From the NCBI RefSeq assembly GCF_037949795.1, contig NZ_CP149932.1, positions 795,001 to 859,000 of the forward strand: a stretch of DNA of 64,000 nt, in the 5' to 3' direction. The stretch comes from Thioclava sp. GXIMD2076 (GTDB lineage: Bacteria > Pseudomonadota > Alphaproteobacteria > Rhodobacterales > Rhodobacteraceae). A program made the translations under genes and the position numbers. The notes below the pieces were generated by a model. The model was given only the letters and a program-made list of their open reading frames with translations, ran no database searches and was not told the DNA's origin. Below, piece by piece: positions 35,683 through 47,153 of this stretch. How positions within the stretch are numbered: the first letter of the stretch is position 1; each line of letters starts with the position of its first letter.

Positions 35683-36512
35683 ACCGGCCTGTCACCCGTA
35701 GGCAGCTCGAACGTGCCCAGAGCCTCGGCCAGCCTTGCGCGGGCCGAGCCCGGACGGAGCGGTTGCTGCTGGCTTGCATGGGGCTTCCATCCGGTCAGCC
35801 AGATGGTCTCGAAGGTTGCATGGAGGCGCCCCTCGTCATCGGCATAATTGGCCAGATAGGTCTCCAGCGCGCGCATCAGCACCGCACGGCGGGTGAAATG
35901 GCGCGGGCGGGCGGCTTGCGCATTGGTCTCGCCCATCGCGCGCAGATCCTCGAACAGGCGCATCGGATTGGCATAGGCCACATCACGGGTCACGCTATCG
36001 GCCACCGGCAGCGCCAGCCCGACCCGCTGTAACAGCGCCCCCAGATCACGCATCTCGCCCATCGGCACCACACGCGGGCTCAGGCCACCTGTGACAGCCA
36101 CCTCGGCCTCGGCCAGAGAGGCGCGCAGCTCGTGCAGCGTCTGCCCGCCAAAAAGAATGCCGATGAATAGCCCATCCGCCTTCAGGGCGCGGGCGGCCTG
36201 CACGATCTGGCCCACCGGATCATTGGCCCAATGCAGCGCGAAAGCATGCACCACCAGATCATGCGCTCCCTCTTCCAGACCCAGCACATCGGTATCGGCC
36301 ACAATCTTGGCATCCGGCAGCACGGGCGCGAAGATTTCGGGGAAAGGCGCGATGAGAGCGGGTGATGTAAAGGTTCTATTAACCTCGATCAGCCTCTCCT
36401 GAAGATCGCCCACCGCTTCCTCCTGCAGGAACAGGTCAAGCCCGCGCGCCCGTGCGCGCAGGCGTTGGCGGTCGAGGGCTTGGCGGTCGGTGAGAAGCGG
36501 AGGTGTCGTCAT
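35679..36512 (-). CDS. SAM-dependent methyltransferase (BioC/NDUFAF5-like)
   Basis: A 277-residue class I methyltransferase-like protein. It has a helical N-terminus (RARARGLDLFLQEEAVGDLQ), a Rossmann core in which the usual glycine-rich SAM motif is poorly preserved, the ALHWANDP post-II motif and a C-terminal PMRLFEDLRAMGE segment. These match the NDUFAF5/C20orf7-like group that is widespread in alphaproteobacteria, where the mitochondrial homologue hydroxylates an Arg of a complex I subunit. The start overlaps the divergent comF start by two bases. Confidence 0.8.
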   Translation of the reverse strand: MTTPPLLTDRQALDRQRLRARARGLDLFLQEEAVGDLQERLIEVNRTFTSPALIAPFPEIFAPVLPDAKIVADTDVLGLEEGAHDLVVHAFALHWANDPVGQIVQAARALKADGLFIGILFGGQTLHELRASLAEAEVAVTGGLSPRVVPMGEMRDLGALLQRVGLALPVADSVTRDVAYANPMRLFEDLRAMGETNAQAARPRHFTRRAVLMRALETYLANYADDEGRLHATFETIWLTGWKPHASQQQPLRPGSARARLAEALGTFELPTGDRPV

Positions 36513-37305
36513 GATAGGGCCAGAAGATAGATCCGAAGATCCGCGAAGGCCAGAGGCGATTACAGGGCTCCACTTCCACGCGCGCCGTCATGCACGGGCG
36601 CTTCTACGCATGATCTACCCGCCGCTCTGCCTTGCCTGCCAGACCCCCGTGGTAGAAGAGGGCGCCCTGTGCAGCGCCTGCTGGCCCAGAACCCCTTTCA
36701 TTCGCGGGCTCTCCTGTGAGACCTGCGGCGCACCTCTGCCCGGCCAGTCCGATCGCGCAGCACGTTGCGACACCTGCCTGCGCGATCCGCCGCCCTGGCC
36801 TAAGGCCCGCGCTGCCCTGCGCTATGACGACAATGCGCGGGCAATGATCCTCGGGTTCAAACATGGCGACCGCACCGAGCTTGCCCGCCCTTTCGGGCGC
36901 TGGATGGCACAGGCGGGGCGCGATATTCTGGGAAAAGATTGTGTGCTGGTTCCGGTGCCCTTGCATCCGTTCCGGCTCCTGAAGCGCAAATATAATCAGG
37001 CCGCCCTTCTGGCACGGGCCGTTTCACGCGAAACAGGCGTCGATCTCTGTGTCGATCTGCTCAAGCGGATCCGGTTCACGCCGCCGCAGGAGGGACTCGA
37101 CCGCGCGGGCCGTGCCGAAAATGTCGCGGGGGTCTTCGCCCCCCATCCAAAACGCGCAGGCGTCGTGCAGGGGCGGACGATTGTTCTGGTGGATGATGTG
37201 ATGACCTCGGGCGCGACGCTAAGGGCCGCCCATGAAGCCCTGCGACCATTAGATGCACGCAAGATATATGTCCTGTGCCTTGCCCGCGTTGCAAAAGATA
37301 CCTAG
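36511..37305 (+). CDS. ComF family phosphoribosyltransferase-like protein
   Basis: A 264-residue protein. The N-terminal double-zinc module has four CxxC-type pairs (CLACQ, CSACW, CETCG, CDTCL). The C-terminal PRTase-like domain has VPVPLHPFRLLKRKYNQA and the PRPP-loop motif VLVDDVMTSGAT. ComF proteins take part in DNA uptake or recombination in competent bacteria, but most copies are uncharacterised. The ATG at 36511 follows GGAGG at seven bases. A GTG at 36490 is less likely. Divergent from the methyltransferase with overlapping starts, so the shared promoter elements must lie inside each other's coding sequence. Confidence 0.9.
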   Translation: MIGPEDRSEDPRRPEAITGLHFHARRHARALLRMIYPPLCLACQTPVVEEGALCSACWPRTPFIRGLSCETCGAPLPGQSDRAARCDTCLRDPPPWPKARAALRYDDNARAMILGFKHGDRTELARPFGRWMAQAGRDILGKDCVLVPVPLHPFRLLKRKYNQAALLARAVSRETGVDLCVDLLKRIRFTPPQEGLDRAGRAENVAGVFAPHPKRAGVVQGRTIVLVDDVMTSGATLRAAHEALRPLDARKIYVLCLARVAKDT

Positions 37306-37341
37306 ATCGCGGTAAATCGCCTGTAACCGAAAGGAACCGCT

Positions 37342-37599
37342 ATGAAACGCGTCGAGATCTACACGACCCGCACCTGCCCCTTCTGTGTGGCGGCTAAACG
37401 CCTTCTGGACAAGAAGGGCGTCTCTTACGAGGAAACCGATGTGGGTGCCGATCCGGGCCTGCGTCAGGCGATGACCGCGCGTGCGGGTGGCAAACGCTCG
37501 GTGCCCCAGATCTTCATCGGCGATATCCATGTGGGCGGCTGTGACGACCTCCATGCGCTGGAGGCGAAGGGCCATCTCGACCCGATGCTGGCCGACTGA
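37342..37599 (+). CDS. grxC: glutaredoxin 3
   Basis: An 85-residue thiol-disulfide oxidoreductase that uses glutathione. The active site is TCPFCVAAK (CPFC in place of the more frequent CPYC). The cis-proline segment SVPQIFIGDIHVGG and the C-terminal helix are complete. It follows comF by 36 bases and precedes a MarR regulator by six bases, so it may be co-transcribed with both. Confidence 0.93.
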   Translation: MKRVEIYTTRTCPFCVAAKRLLDKKGVSYEETDVGADPGLRQAMTARAGGKRSVPQIFIGDIHVGGCDDLHALEAKGHLDPMLAD

Positions 37600-37605
37600 A
37601 GGTAA

Positions 37606-38067
37606 ATGCCGGTGAGCGAGCAATTCGACCCCCTTGCAGCGGCCCTGTTTTCCGAGGTCTTCATGGCCGACCAGCTGGCGCGCAACGTGGTCAGCCGAGT
37701 GCTGCCCAAGGGCATGGAACTGTCTCATTTCTCGGTGCTCAACCATCTGGCCTATCTGGCCGAAGAGCGCACACCGGCCCAGCTTGCCGCCACCTTCCAT
37801 GTGACGCGCGGCGCGATGACCAACACCCTGTCCAAACTGGTTTGGGCAGGGCATGTCCATATCCGTCCCGACTGGGATGATGCGCGGCGCAAATTCGTGT
37901 CGATCAGCCCTGCGGGGAAATCCGCCCGCGATGCCGCCTTTGCGGCACTGATGCCGGTGATCACCGATATCGTGCGCGATATCGGCCCCGAGAAAATCCG
38001 TCAGGCCCTGCCGGTGATGCGCGAGCTGCGCGCCAAACTGGAAGCCGTGGGCCAGAGCGGCAGATAA
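37606..38067 (+). CDS. MarR family transcriptional regulator
   Basis: A 153-residue winged-helix protein. The DNA-binding part has AQLAATFHVTRGAMTNTLSK as the recognition region and a wing containing DWDDARRKFVSISPAG. N- and C-terminal helices form the dimer interface. It sits six bases after grxC, so it may respond to redox-active or phenolic compounds, but no obvious target operon lies next to it. An internal GTG at 37612 is an equally possible start. Confidence 0.85.
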   Translation: MPVSEQFDPLAAALFSEVFMADQLARNVVSRVLPKGMELSHFSVLNHLAYLAEERTPAQLAATFHVTRGAMTNTLSKLVWAGHVHIRPDWDDARRKFVSISPAGKSARDAAFAALMPVITDIVRDIGPEKIRQALPVMRELRAKLEAVGQSGR

Positions 38068-38083
38068 TCCGATACCCGGAATC

Positions 38084-38111
38084 AAAAAGACCCCGCCGGC
38101 AGTCGGCGGGG
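38084..38111 (-). terminator. intrinsic terminator after the ccrM-type gene
   Basis: CCCCGCCG and CGGCGGGG pair around GCAGT (38091-38111). Reading leftward it is followed by TCTTTTT. It lies 96 bases past the methyltransferase stop. Confidence 0.7.
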
Positions 38112-38206
38112 CAAGGTAGCGCCCAAATGGCAGTATACATGGGCGCTGGCGGTTAACGCCCTGCCGCCCGAAAGCCGCAGGGTCTCATTCCGTCATAATG
38201 CCCAGA

Positions 38207-39466
<1,260 letters not shown>

Positions 39467-39492
39467 TCAATTTCTTTAATTGCTTCCGAGGC

Positions 39493-40140
39493 CTATATTT
39501 TGACTTGGCACAAGATATTGTGGACGGGCTTGAAGCTTTTGCGATGGACTGGGGTCACACCAAATTCCGCAAGTGCTGCAAGATGTTGTGCCGTAGGGTA
39601 ACCGGCATTCTGCTCCCAGCCATACTGCGGATACTGTTGCGCCAGCGACACCATCAGCGCATCACGTTCTTCCTTGGCGAGGATCGAGGCGGCGGCAATG
39701 GAGACAGAACGTCCATCGCCTTTCACCAAAGGCTCGGAAGCGATCTGCAGATCCTTGGGCACGCGATTCCCGTCCACCAGTGCATAGTCCGCCTGACGCG
39801 AGAGGCCCGCCACCGCCCGCACCATCGCCAGATGCGAAGCGTGGTAGATATTGAGCGCATCGATCTCTTCGACGCTGGCATGGGCGACACACCATATAGA
39901 GTGTTCCTTGATCGCCTCGACGAGGCCGGCCCGCCGTTTCGCGCTAAGCTTTTTGGAATCGTTCAACCCCTGCGGGATATACGCCGGATCAAGAATGACC
40001 GCCGCTGCCGTTACAGGGCCACACAGCGGCCCGCGTCCAACCTCGTCAACACCGGCCACGGAGTGAAAGCCGCGGGCGTGTGCCGCGGCTTCGAAAGAAT
40101 AATCGGGAGTGGTTTTTGTGCTCATATCCTGTCTTGGCAT
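39493..40140 (-). CDS. rnhB: ribonuclease HII
   Basis: A 215-residue nuclease that removes ribonucleotides from RNA-DNA hybrids. The catalytic [14 protein letters not shown] is at about residues 29-42, and [15 protein letters not shown] and HRKSFKPV are present near the end. The ATG at 40140 is chosen because GGGAGG lies at normal spacing. An ATG at 40125 has AGGA only one base away, too close to use. Same strand as ccrM, 170 bases upstream of it. Confidence 0.93.
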   Translation of the reverse strand: MPRQDMSTKTTPDYSFEAAAHARGFHSVAGVDEVGRGPLCGPVTAAAVILDPAYIPQGLNDSKKLSAKRRAGLVEAIKEHSIWCVAHASVEEIDALNIYHASHLAMVRAVAGLSRQADYALVDGNRVPKDLQIASEPLVKGDGRSVSIAAASILAKEERDALMVSLAQQYPQYGWEQNAGYPTAQHLAALAEFGVTPVHRKSFKPVHNILCQVKI

Positions 40141-40181
40141 AAAAGGCCGCCTCCCGACAATGATCCGTTAGCGGCGACCCC

Positions 40182-40679
40182 TTAGCGACGACTCATGCGG
40201 AAGCCGCGATCCTCGAGGCAGTTCTGGCCGTAAACCTGCTGGCGGCGCCCGTCCTGACGGATGTCGATCACGCAATTCTGCGGCAGGCGGCGGTCGGCGG
40301 TATGGTCGGCACAGCGCTTGTCGACAACCTCGCTCCAGCCGCGCGGGGTGCGCACCTTCGAAACGCAGGATTGCGAATAGCTCGGGCCACGATCGAAACG
40401 GCTATCGCGGCGATCATCGCGGCGGTTATCATAACGGTCACGACTGAAATGGTTATCGCGGTTGTTCTCCCAGCCATAGACGGGGCGCTTCGGCTGATGG
40501 TCTTTCTTCTTGTCATCCTTGTCGTTCATCTTGTCGATCAGCACGGCGGCCGCGCCGATTCCGATAAGGATGCCGAGCGCCTTCTTCTGGTCGGCATCCA
40601 TGGCGGCCGCGGGCGAGACGGCAGTGAGGCTGAGGGCCAGCGCGGTGGTGGCGGCGATGATGCGGGTCGCGAGGGACAT
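40182..40679 (-). CDS. uncharacterised secreted Arg/Asp-rich protein
   Basis: A 165-residue protein with a clear signal peptide (cleavage probably after SPAAAM, near residue 26), a hydrophobic Gly/Ala segment at about 34-48, a strongly charged central stretch full of Asp/Arg/Asn, and a C-terminal part with four cysteines (SCVSK, KRCAD, NCVID, NCLED) that could form two disulfides. I do not recognise a named family. The ATG at 40679 follows AGGAG at seven bases. It lies 41 bases upstream of rnhB on the same strand. Confidence 0.75.
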   Translation of the reverse strand: MSLATRIIAATTALALSLTAVSPAAAMDADQKKALGILIGIGAAAVLIDKMNDKDDKKKDHQPKRPVYGWENNRDNHFSRDRYDNRRDDRRDSRFDRGPSYSQSCVSKVRTPRGWSEVVDKRCADHTADRRLPQNCVIDIRQDGRRQQVYGQNCLEDRGFRMSRR

Positions 40680-40770
40680 GATCGAACTCCTGATAAAGAG
40701 GCTTCGGAAGGACCCCGAAGCGGATGGGACCAGATGCCCCTCTGGCTGCAAGACAGGCAATATCAGCCCC

Positions 40771-40827
40771 CTGTCATCGGATAACATAGGCAGAATGGCG
40801 CGGATCGGGCCTCTGTCATCGGATAAC
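40771..40827. repeat. pair of 15-bp direct repeats 42 bp apart
   Basis: CTGTCATCGGATAAC occurs at 40771-40785 and again at 40813-40827, in the gap between the leftward gene at 40679 and the rightward gene at 40887. The 42-base period equals four turns of B-DNA, so the copies face the same side of the helix. This is compatible with a regulator binding pair, but no known operator is recognised. Confidence 0.6.
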
Positions 40828-40886
40828 GTCCGCGCAAAAAGCCTTTGCTATTGAATGGCAAAGCACAGTTGCGCAAGATCCGGCCT

Positions 40887-41171
40887 ATGAAACATCTCTT
40901 TCTGATCCTCGCGCTCATATGCGCTATAGCAGCACCGGCGCAGGCGGACTGTTATGCCGATTACAAGGCCAAGCAGGACGATCCCTTGCGGCTGCATTAC
41001 GGGGTTGCGAAACTCCCTGACACTGCCTGCAGCCGTGACGCGGCGCGGGCCGAGCTGGCTCCGCGCCTCAAGCGTGGCGGCTGGACGCTTTTGAATATCG
41101 TCTCCACCTTCGGGGACGAGGGGTTGGAAAAAAGGAAGCAAAGTGCGGGAAGCTATTTCCTCCGTTACTGA
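40887..41171 (+). CDS. small secreted protein of unknown function
   Basis: A 94-residue protein with an N-terminal signal peptide (hydrophobic residues 4-17, cleavage probably after AQA near residue 20). The mature part contains two cysteines (DCYAD, TACSRD) that may pair, and a region LRLHYGVAKL typical of small periplasmic proteins. I do not recognise the family. Its end overlaps the start of the next gene by 29 bases. The ATG at 40887 is chosen because it gives a proper signal peptide. Confidence 0.7.
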   Translation: MKHLFLILALICAIAAPAQADCYADYKAKQDDPLRLHYGVAKLPDTACSRDAARAELAPRLKRGGWTLLNIVSTFGDEGLEKRKQSAGSYFLRY

Positions 41172-41847
41172 AGGGCTCAGGGCGGGCCAGCGCGCGCTGG
41201 TCTGGGGTGTCGTGGCGATCACCGCGATTCTGGGTCTGGCGGCGGCGTTGCTGTTTCTGGCGCTGCCGGATGCGGATGCCTTCAACACGCGGGTCGAGCA
41301 GATTTTTGTTGCCAATGACGCACTGACCCAACCCACCCAGCTGCGGCTTCTGGAGGTGCTGGCGCAATCGGGCACCGCATTTTCCGAAGTGCTGCAAAGC
41401 TACCGAATGATCATTTTCATCCTTCTGGTCTTTGCCACAGCGCTTCTGGTCGTGGCGCTGGTCTTTCTGATCATGATCATCGCCCAGAACAAGCGCATGG
41501 CCGAGATCAGCCGTCAGGGGATCGAGGTGCAATCGCTACGCATCCTGCGAGCGGAAAACATGGTGATGCTCAATGATATGGGATTCACCCTCACTCCCGC
41601 CGCGATCGAGACGCTGGCCGTGCTGGCCGAGGCGCGGCTGGATGACGACATCCTGACAGGCACCCAGATCGAGGCGATGATTACCGGCAAGCCCGAAACC
41701 GATTGCGAGGAATCCGCCGGCGCCACGCGGATCAAGCGCCTGCGCGACAGTCTGGGCAACCAGCTGGTGGCCGAGCTATTGGTGCGCAATATCGCCCGCA
41801 AGGGGTATACGCTGGCGGTCGAGCCTGCCCGCCTGAGGGTCGATTAG
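41143..41847 (+). CDS. membrane protein with C-terminal OmpR/PhoB-like winged helix
   Basis: A 234-residue protein. Two hydrophobic helices at about 20-41 and 89-115 enclose a 47-residue loop predicted to be periplasmic, which puts both ends in the cytoplasm. Residues about 150-232 resemble the winged-helix DNA-binding domain of OmpR/PhoB: TLTPAAIETLAVLAEA, then ATRIKRLRDSLGNQLVAEL and the wing VRNIARKGYTLAV. Unlike ToxR or CadC, the DNA-binding part is at the C-terminus after the membrane segments. The GTG start has GGAAG five bases upstream and lies inside the preceding gene. The next gene, nspC, follows after 98 bases, so polyamine metabolism is a possible target. Function is inferred. Confidence 0.7.
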   Translation: MREAISSVTEGLRAGQRALVWGVVAITAILGLAAALLFLALPDADAFNTRVEQIFVANDALTQPTQLRLLEVLAQSGTAFSEVLQSYRMIIFILLVFATALLVVALVFLIMIIAQNKRMAEISRQGIEVQSLRILRAENMVMLNDMGFTLTPAAIETLAVLAEARLDDDILTGTQIEAMITGKPETDCEESAGATRIKRLRDSLGNQLVAELLVRNIARKGYTLAVEPARLRVD

Positions 41848-41945
41848 GGCGCTGCTTCGGTGCCTTCGTTACAAAGGCTTCGCTTGCGGGCGGGTCGCAT
41901 CGGCCCTATATGGCCAAACGACTGTCCCGTAGCCGGAGATGCCCT

Positions 41946-43043
41946 ATGCAAACGCCTTTCTATCTGCTTGATCGCGCGAAGCTGGTCCAGAACATGGAAA
42001 AGGTTGCCCGCCTGAGGGAGCTGTCGGGCGCCAAGGCGCTTCTGGCGCTCAAGTGCTTTGCCACCTGGTCGGTCTTCGACACGATGCGCGACCATATGGA
42101 TGGCACGACGTCCTCCTCGCTTTACGAGCTGCATCTGGGGCACGAGAAATTCGGCAAGGAAACCCATGCCTATTCCGTGGCTTGGGCCGATCACGAGATC
42201 GACGAGGCGATTTCCTATGCCGACAAGATCATTTTCAACTCACTGAGCCAGCTCGACCGCTTTGCCGCCAAGGCGCAGGCCAAGGGCATCCAGTCCGGTC
42301 TGCGGCTGAATCCGCGGTTTTCGACCTCGGGATTCGATCTTGCGGACCCCGCACGGCAGTTCTCGCGCCTGGGCGAATGGGATCTGGAGCGGCTGGAAAG
42401 CGCGCTTGACCGAATTTCCGGCGTGATGATCCATTACAATTGCGAAAACGGCGATTTCGACCTTTTCGACCGCCAGCTGACGCGGATCGAGACCGAATTC
42501 GGCTCCTTCCTGAAAAAGCTTGATTGGGTCAGCCTTGGCGGTGGCATCCATTTCACCGGCGAGGGCTATCCGCTTGAAAAGCTGGCCGCGCGTCTGAAGG
42601 CGTTTTCCGAAAACCTCAGCGTGCAAGTCTATCTCGAGCCGGGCGAGGCGTCGATCACCAAGACCGCAAGCCTTGAAGTGACGGTGCTGGACATTGTCGA
42701 TAACGGCAAGAAGGTCGCCATTGTCGACAGCTCGATCGAGGCGCATATGCTGGACCTGCTGATCTATCGCGAAACGGCGAAACTGCCGCAGGGCGGCACG
42801 CATGACTATCAGATCGCGGGCAAGACCTGCCTGGCCGGCGATATCTTTGGCGATGCGCGTTTTGACAAGCCGCTGGAAATTGGCGACCGTATCAGCATTG
42901 CCGATGCGGCAGGCTATACGATGGTCAAGAAGAACTGGTTCAACGGTGTGGCCATGCCCGCCATTGCCATCCGCGAAGAGGACGGCTCCATCACGCCGGT
43001 CCGTGAATTCACCTACGAAGACTACCGGTCTTCGTTGTCCTGA
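41946..43043 (+). CDS. nspC: carboxynorspermidine/carboxyspermidine decarboxylase
   Basis: A 365-residue PLP-dependent decarboxylase of the alanine-racemase fold. It converts carboxynorspermidine or carboxyspermidine to the triamine. The PLP lysine is in LLALKCFATW, the phosphate-binding loop is SLGGGIHFTGEGY, and a second-subunit active-site stretch is GKTCLAGDIFGD. The ATG at 41946 is seven bases after GGAG. It is followed by the dehydrogenase gene that makes its substrate, so the two form the alternative carboxyspermidine route to spermidine. It is independent of S-adenosylmethionine decarboxylase. Confidence 0.92.
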   Translation: MQTPFYLLDRAKLVQNMEKVARLRELSGAKALLALKCFATWSVFDTMRDHMDGTTSSSLYELHLGHEKFGKETHAYSVAWADHEIDEAISYADKIIFNSLSQLDRFAAKAQAKGIQSGLRLNPRFSTSGFDLADPARQFSRLGEWDLERLESALDRISGVMIHYNCENGDFDLFDRQLTRIETEFGSFLKKLDWVSLGGGIHFTGEGYPLEKLAARLKAFSENLSVQVYLEPGEASITKTASLEVTVLDIVDNGKKVAIVDSSIEAHMLDLLIYRETAKLPQGGTHDYQIAGKTCLAGDIFGDARFDKPLEIGDRISIADAAGYTMVKKNWFNGVAMPAIAIREEDGSITPVREFTYEDYRSSLS

Positions 43044-43092
43044 GGGTTAAAAGCCCCCTTCCCCTGTCCAAGAGAAAAAGGAGACAGCCGAA

Positions 43093-44337
43093 GTGAAAAA
43101 GAACGTGCTCATCATCGGTGCCGGTGGCGTGGCGCAGGTCGTGGCGCATAAATGCGCCCAGAACAACGATGTTTTCGGAGATCTGCATATCGCATCGCGC
43201 ACCAAGTCGAAATGCGACGCGATCGTTGCCAGCGTTCGCGAGAAGAACGCGATGAAGCTCGACGGCACGTTCGGCACCCATGAGGTCAATGCGCGCGATA
43301 CCGCCGCCGTGGCCGAGCTGATCCGCAAGGTGGATGCGCAGATCGTTATCAATGTGGGCTCCGCCTTCGTGAATATGTATGTGCTCGATGCCTGCATCGA
43401 GACCGGTGCCGCCTATATCGACACCGCCATCCATGAAGAACCCGAGAAGATCTGCGAAACCCCGCCGTGGTATGCCAATTACGAGTGGAAGCGCCGCGAC
43501 GCCTGCACCGAAAAAGGCATCACCGCCATTCTGGGCGCAGGTTTCGACCCGGGTGTTGTGAATGCCTTTGCGCGGTTTGCCATCGACCAGATGGACGAGG
43601 TGAAATCGATCGATATCGTCGATATCAACGCGGGCTCGCATGGCAAATATTTCGCGACCAATTTCGACCCCGAGATCAATTTCCGCGAATTTACCGGCAC
43701 CGTCTATTACTGGGAAGACCAGAAATGGAAGGAAACCTCGATGTTTGCCTCCGGCAAGACGTGGGATCTTCCGGTGGTCGGTCCGTCCAAGGCCTATCAG
43801 TCGGGTCATGACGAGGTGCACTCGCTGGCGACTAACTATCCGCAGGCCGATGTGCGCTTTTGGATGGGCTTCGGCGACCACTATATCAATGTCTTCACGG
43901 TTCTGAACTCGCTGGGTCTCTTGTCCGAACAGCCGGTGAAAACCGCCGAAGGTCAGGACGTCGTGCCGCTGAAACTGGTGAAGGCCGTGCTGCCCGATCC
44001 GTCGTCGCTGGCACCCGACTATACCGGCAAGACCTGCATCGGCGATCTGGTAAAGGGCACGAAAGACGGCAAGGATGTGGAGCTGTTCGTCTATAACGTC
44101 GCCGATCACAAGGAAGCCTATGAGGAAGTGGGCTCGCAGGGCATCTCCTATACCGCGGGTGTGCCGCCAGTGGCGGCCGCTATGCTGGTCGCCTCGGGTG
44201 AATGGGATGCCAAGACGATGAAGAACGTCGAGGAGCTGGATCCCAAACCCTTCTTCACGATCCTCGACCGGATCGGTCTGCCGACCCGCGTGCAGATCGG
44301 CGGTATCGGTGGCGAGGACAAAGCGTGGAACGCGTGA
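43093..44337 (+). CDS. carboxynorspermidine/carboxyspermidine synthase (saccharopine dehydrogenase family)
   Basis: A 414-residue NAD(P)H-dependent enzyme that condenses a diamine with aspartate semialdehyde and reduces the Schiff base. The nucleotide-binding motif IIGAGGVAQVVAHK is at residues 7-20. The FDPGVVNAFARFAID and INAGSHGKYFATNF segments are those of the CANSDH branch. It starts with GTG, preceded by AAGGAGA, 49 bases after nspC, and is followed by a strong terminator, giving a two-gene operon. Confidence 0.92.
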   Translation: MKKNVLIIGAGGVAQVVAHKCAQNNDVFGDLHIASRTKSKCDAIVASVREKNAMKLDGTFGTHEVNARDTAAVAELIRKVDAQIVINVGSAFVNMYVLDACIETGAAYIDTAIHEEPEKICETPPWYANYEWKRRDACTEKGITAILGAGFDPGVVNAFARFAIDQMDEVKSIDIVDINAGSHGKYFATNFDPEINFREFTGTVYYWEDQKWKETSMFASGKTWDLPVVGPSKAYQSGHDEVHSLATNYPQADVRFWMGFGDHYINVFTVLNSLGLLSEQPVKTAEGQDVVPLKLVKAVLPDPSSLAPDYTGKTCIGDLVKGTKDGKDVELFVYNVADHKEAYEEVGSQGISYTAGVPPVAAAMLVASGEWDAKTMKNVEELDPKPFFTILDRIGLPTRVQIGGIGGEDKAWNA

Positions 44338-44362
44338 GTCTCGCTCTTTAAGTGTATTCTGG

Positions 44363-44395
44363 AAACCCGCCTCTCTCAGGGCGGGTTTTTCTCTT
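44363..44395 (+). terminator. intrinsic terminator after the polyamine operon
   Basis: AAACCCGCC pairs with GGCGGGTTT around a CTCTCTCA-type loop and runs into TTTTTCTCTT. Confidence 0.85.
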
Positions 44396-44416
44396 GAAAA
44401 CTGCCAGAACATATAA

Positions 44417-46612
<2,196 letters not shown>

Positions 46613-46626
46613 GGCCGATACTAACC

Positions 46627-46649
46627 GAAGCCGCCCTCAGGGCGGCTTC
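46627..46649 (+). terminator. hairpin after the chemoreceptor gene
   Basis: GAAGCCGCCC and GGGCGGCTTC pair around TCA. The following T run is weak (ATTCTGG), so termination may be partial. Confidence 0.55.
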
Positions 46650-46721
46650 ATTCTGGTCTCTCGACACCAGATTTCAAGCCGATTATAGATATGATATATC
46701 ATTACTAAAATGGGCTTGAAA

Positions 46722-46973
46722 ATGGCAGGAAACCTGGGATCGACAAAGCTTAAAAGGCCGAACAAATCCAACGCGATGCAGAATTATGACGCCCTACCCG
46801 CCGCTTTGCGGCGATGGGTTGCACAAGCGGCTTTACCGTGGTCTGCCAAATCCTGCCACAAGATCTGGTCACGCAGTCATGCACGCGGAGAAACGCTTCA
46901 GAATATTCTCATTCGGCTTGATCGCGCCGAGCAGCGCGCACTGGCACGGGATCGCCGCCTACGGCAGATTTGA
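46722..46973 (+). CDS. small uncharacterised protein (DUF6525-like)
   Basis: An 83-residue basic cytoplasmic protein with a conserved-looking core QNYDALPAALRRWVAQAALP and a C-terminal ARLDRAE-like helix (IRLDRAEQRALARDRRLR). Small proteins of this pattern occur in Rhodobacteraceae, where I recall the label DUF6525; I cannot verify it here. Two ATGs (46710 and 46722) are possible and neither has a strong ribosome binding site. No neighbour suggests a role. Confidence 0.55.
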   Translation: MAGNLGSTKLKRPNKSNAMQNYDALPAALRRWVAQAALPWSAKSCHKIWSRSHARGETLQNILIRLDRAEQRALARDRRLRQI

Positions 46974-47093
46974 GCCTGTTTTGCTTGTAGTAAGGAATTT
47001 GCGCCTACCAAAGTTGAGATTTCTATCCGCAGATGCTATTTTGACAATATGCCTAGCGTCGGGGCTTGGACGGCGTGCAACTTTCGGAGGACT

Positions 47094-47153
47094 ATGTCCT
47101 GTCTCATCCTGAACTCGCAGCGGTCGACACCGGTGCAATGGTGGTGCCTATGA
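47094..47153 (+). CDS. possible 19-codon leader ORF coupled to rsfS
   Basis: An ATG at 47094, three bases after a perfect CGGAGG, opens a 19-codon frame whose TGA (47151-47153) overlaps the rsfS ATG (47150-47152) as ATGA. The main gene itself has only a weak ribosome binding site, so ribosomes finishing this leader could re-initiate at rsfS. The peptide contains two Trp and two Cys in its last residues but matches nothing I know. It may be chance. Confidence 0.35.
   Translation: MSCLILNSQRSTPVQWWCL

Noticed and set aside
37020..37035. parS-like CGTTTCACGCGAAACA inside comF
   Set aside because: Two mismatches, one in the central CACGTG core, and 22 kb from the origin. Too weak to call.
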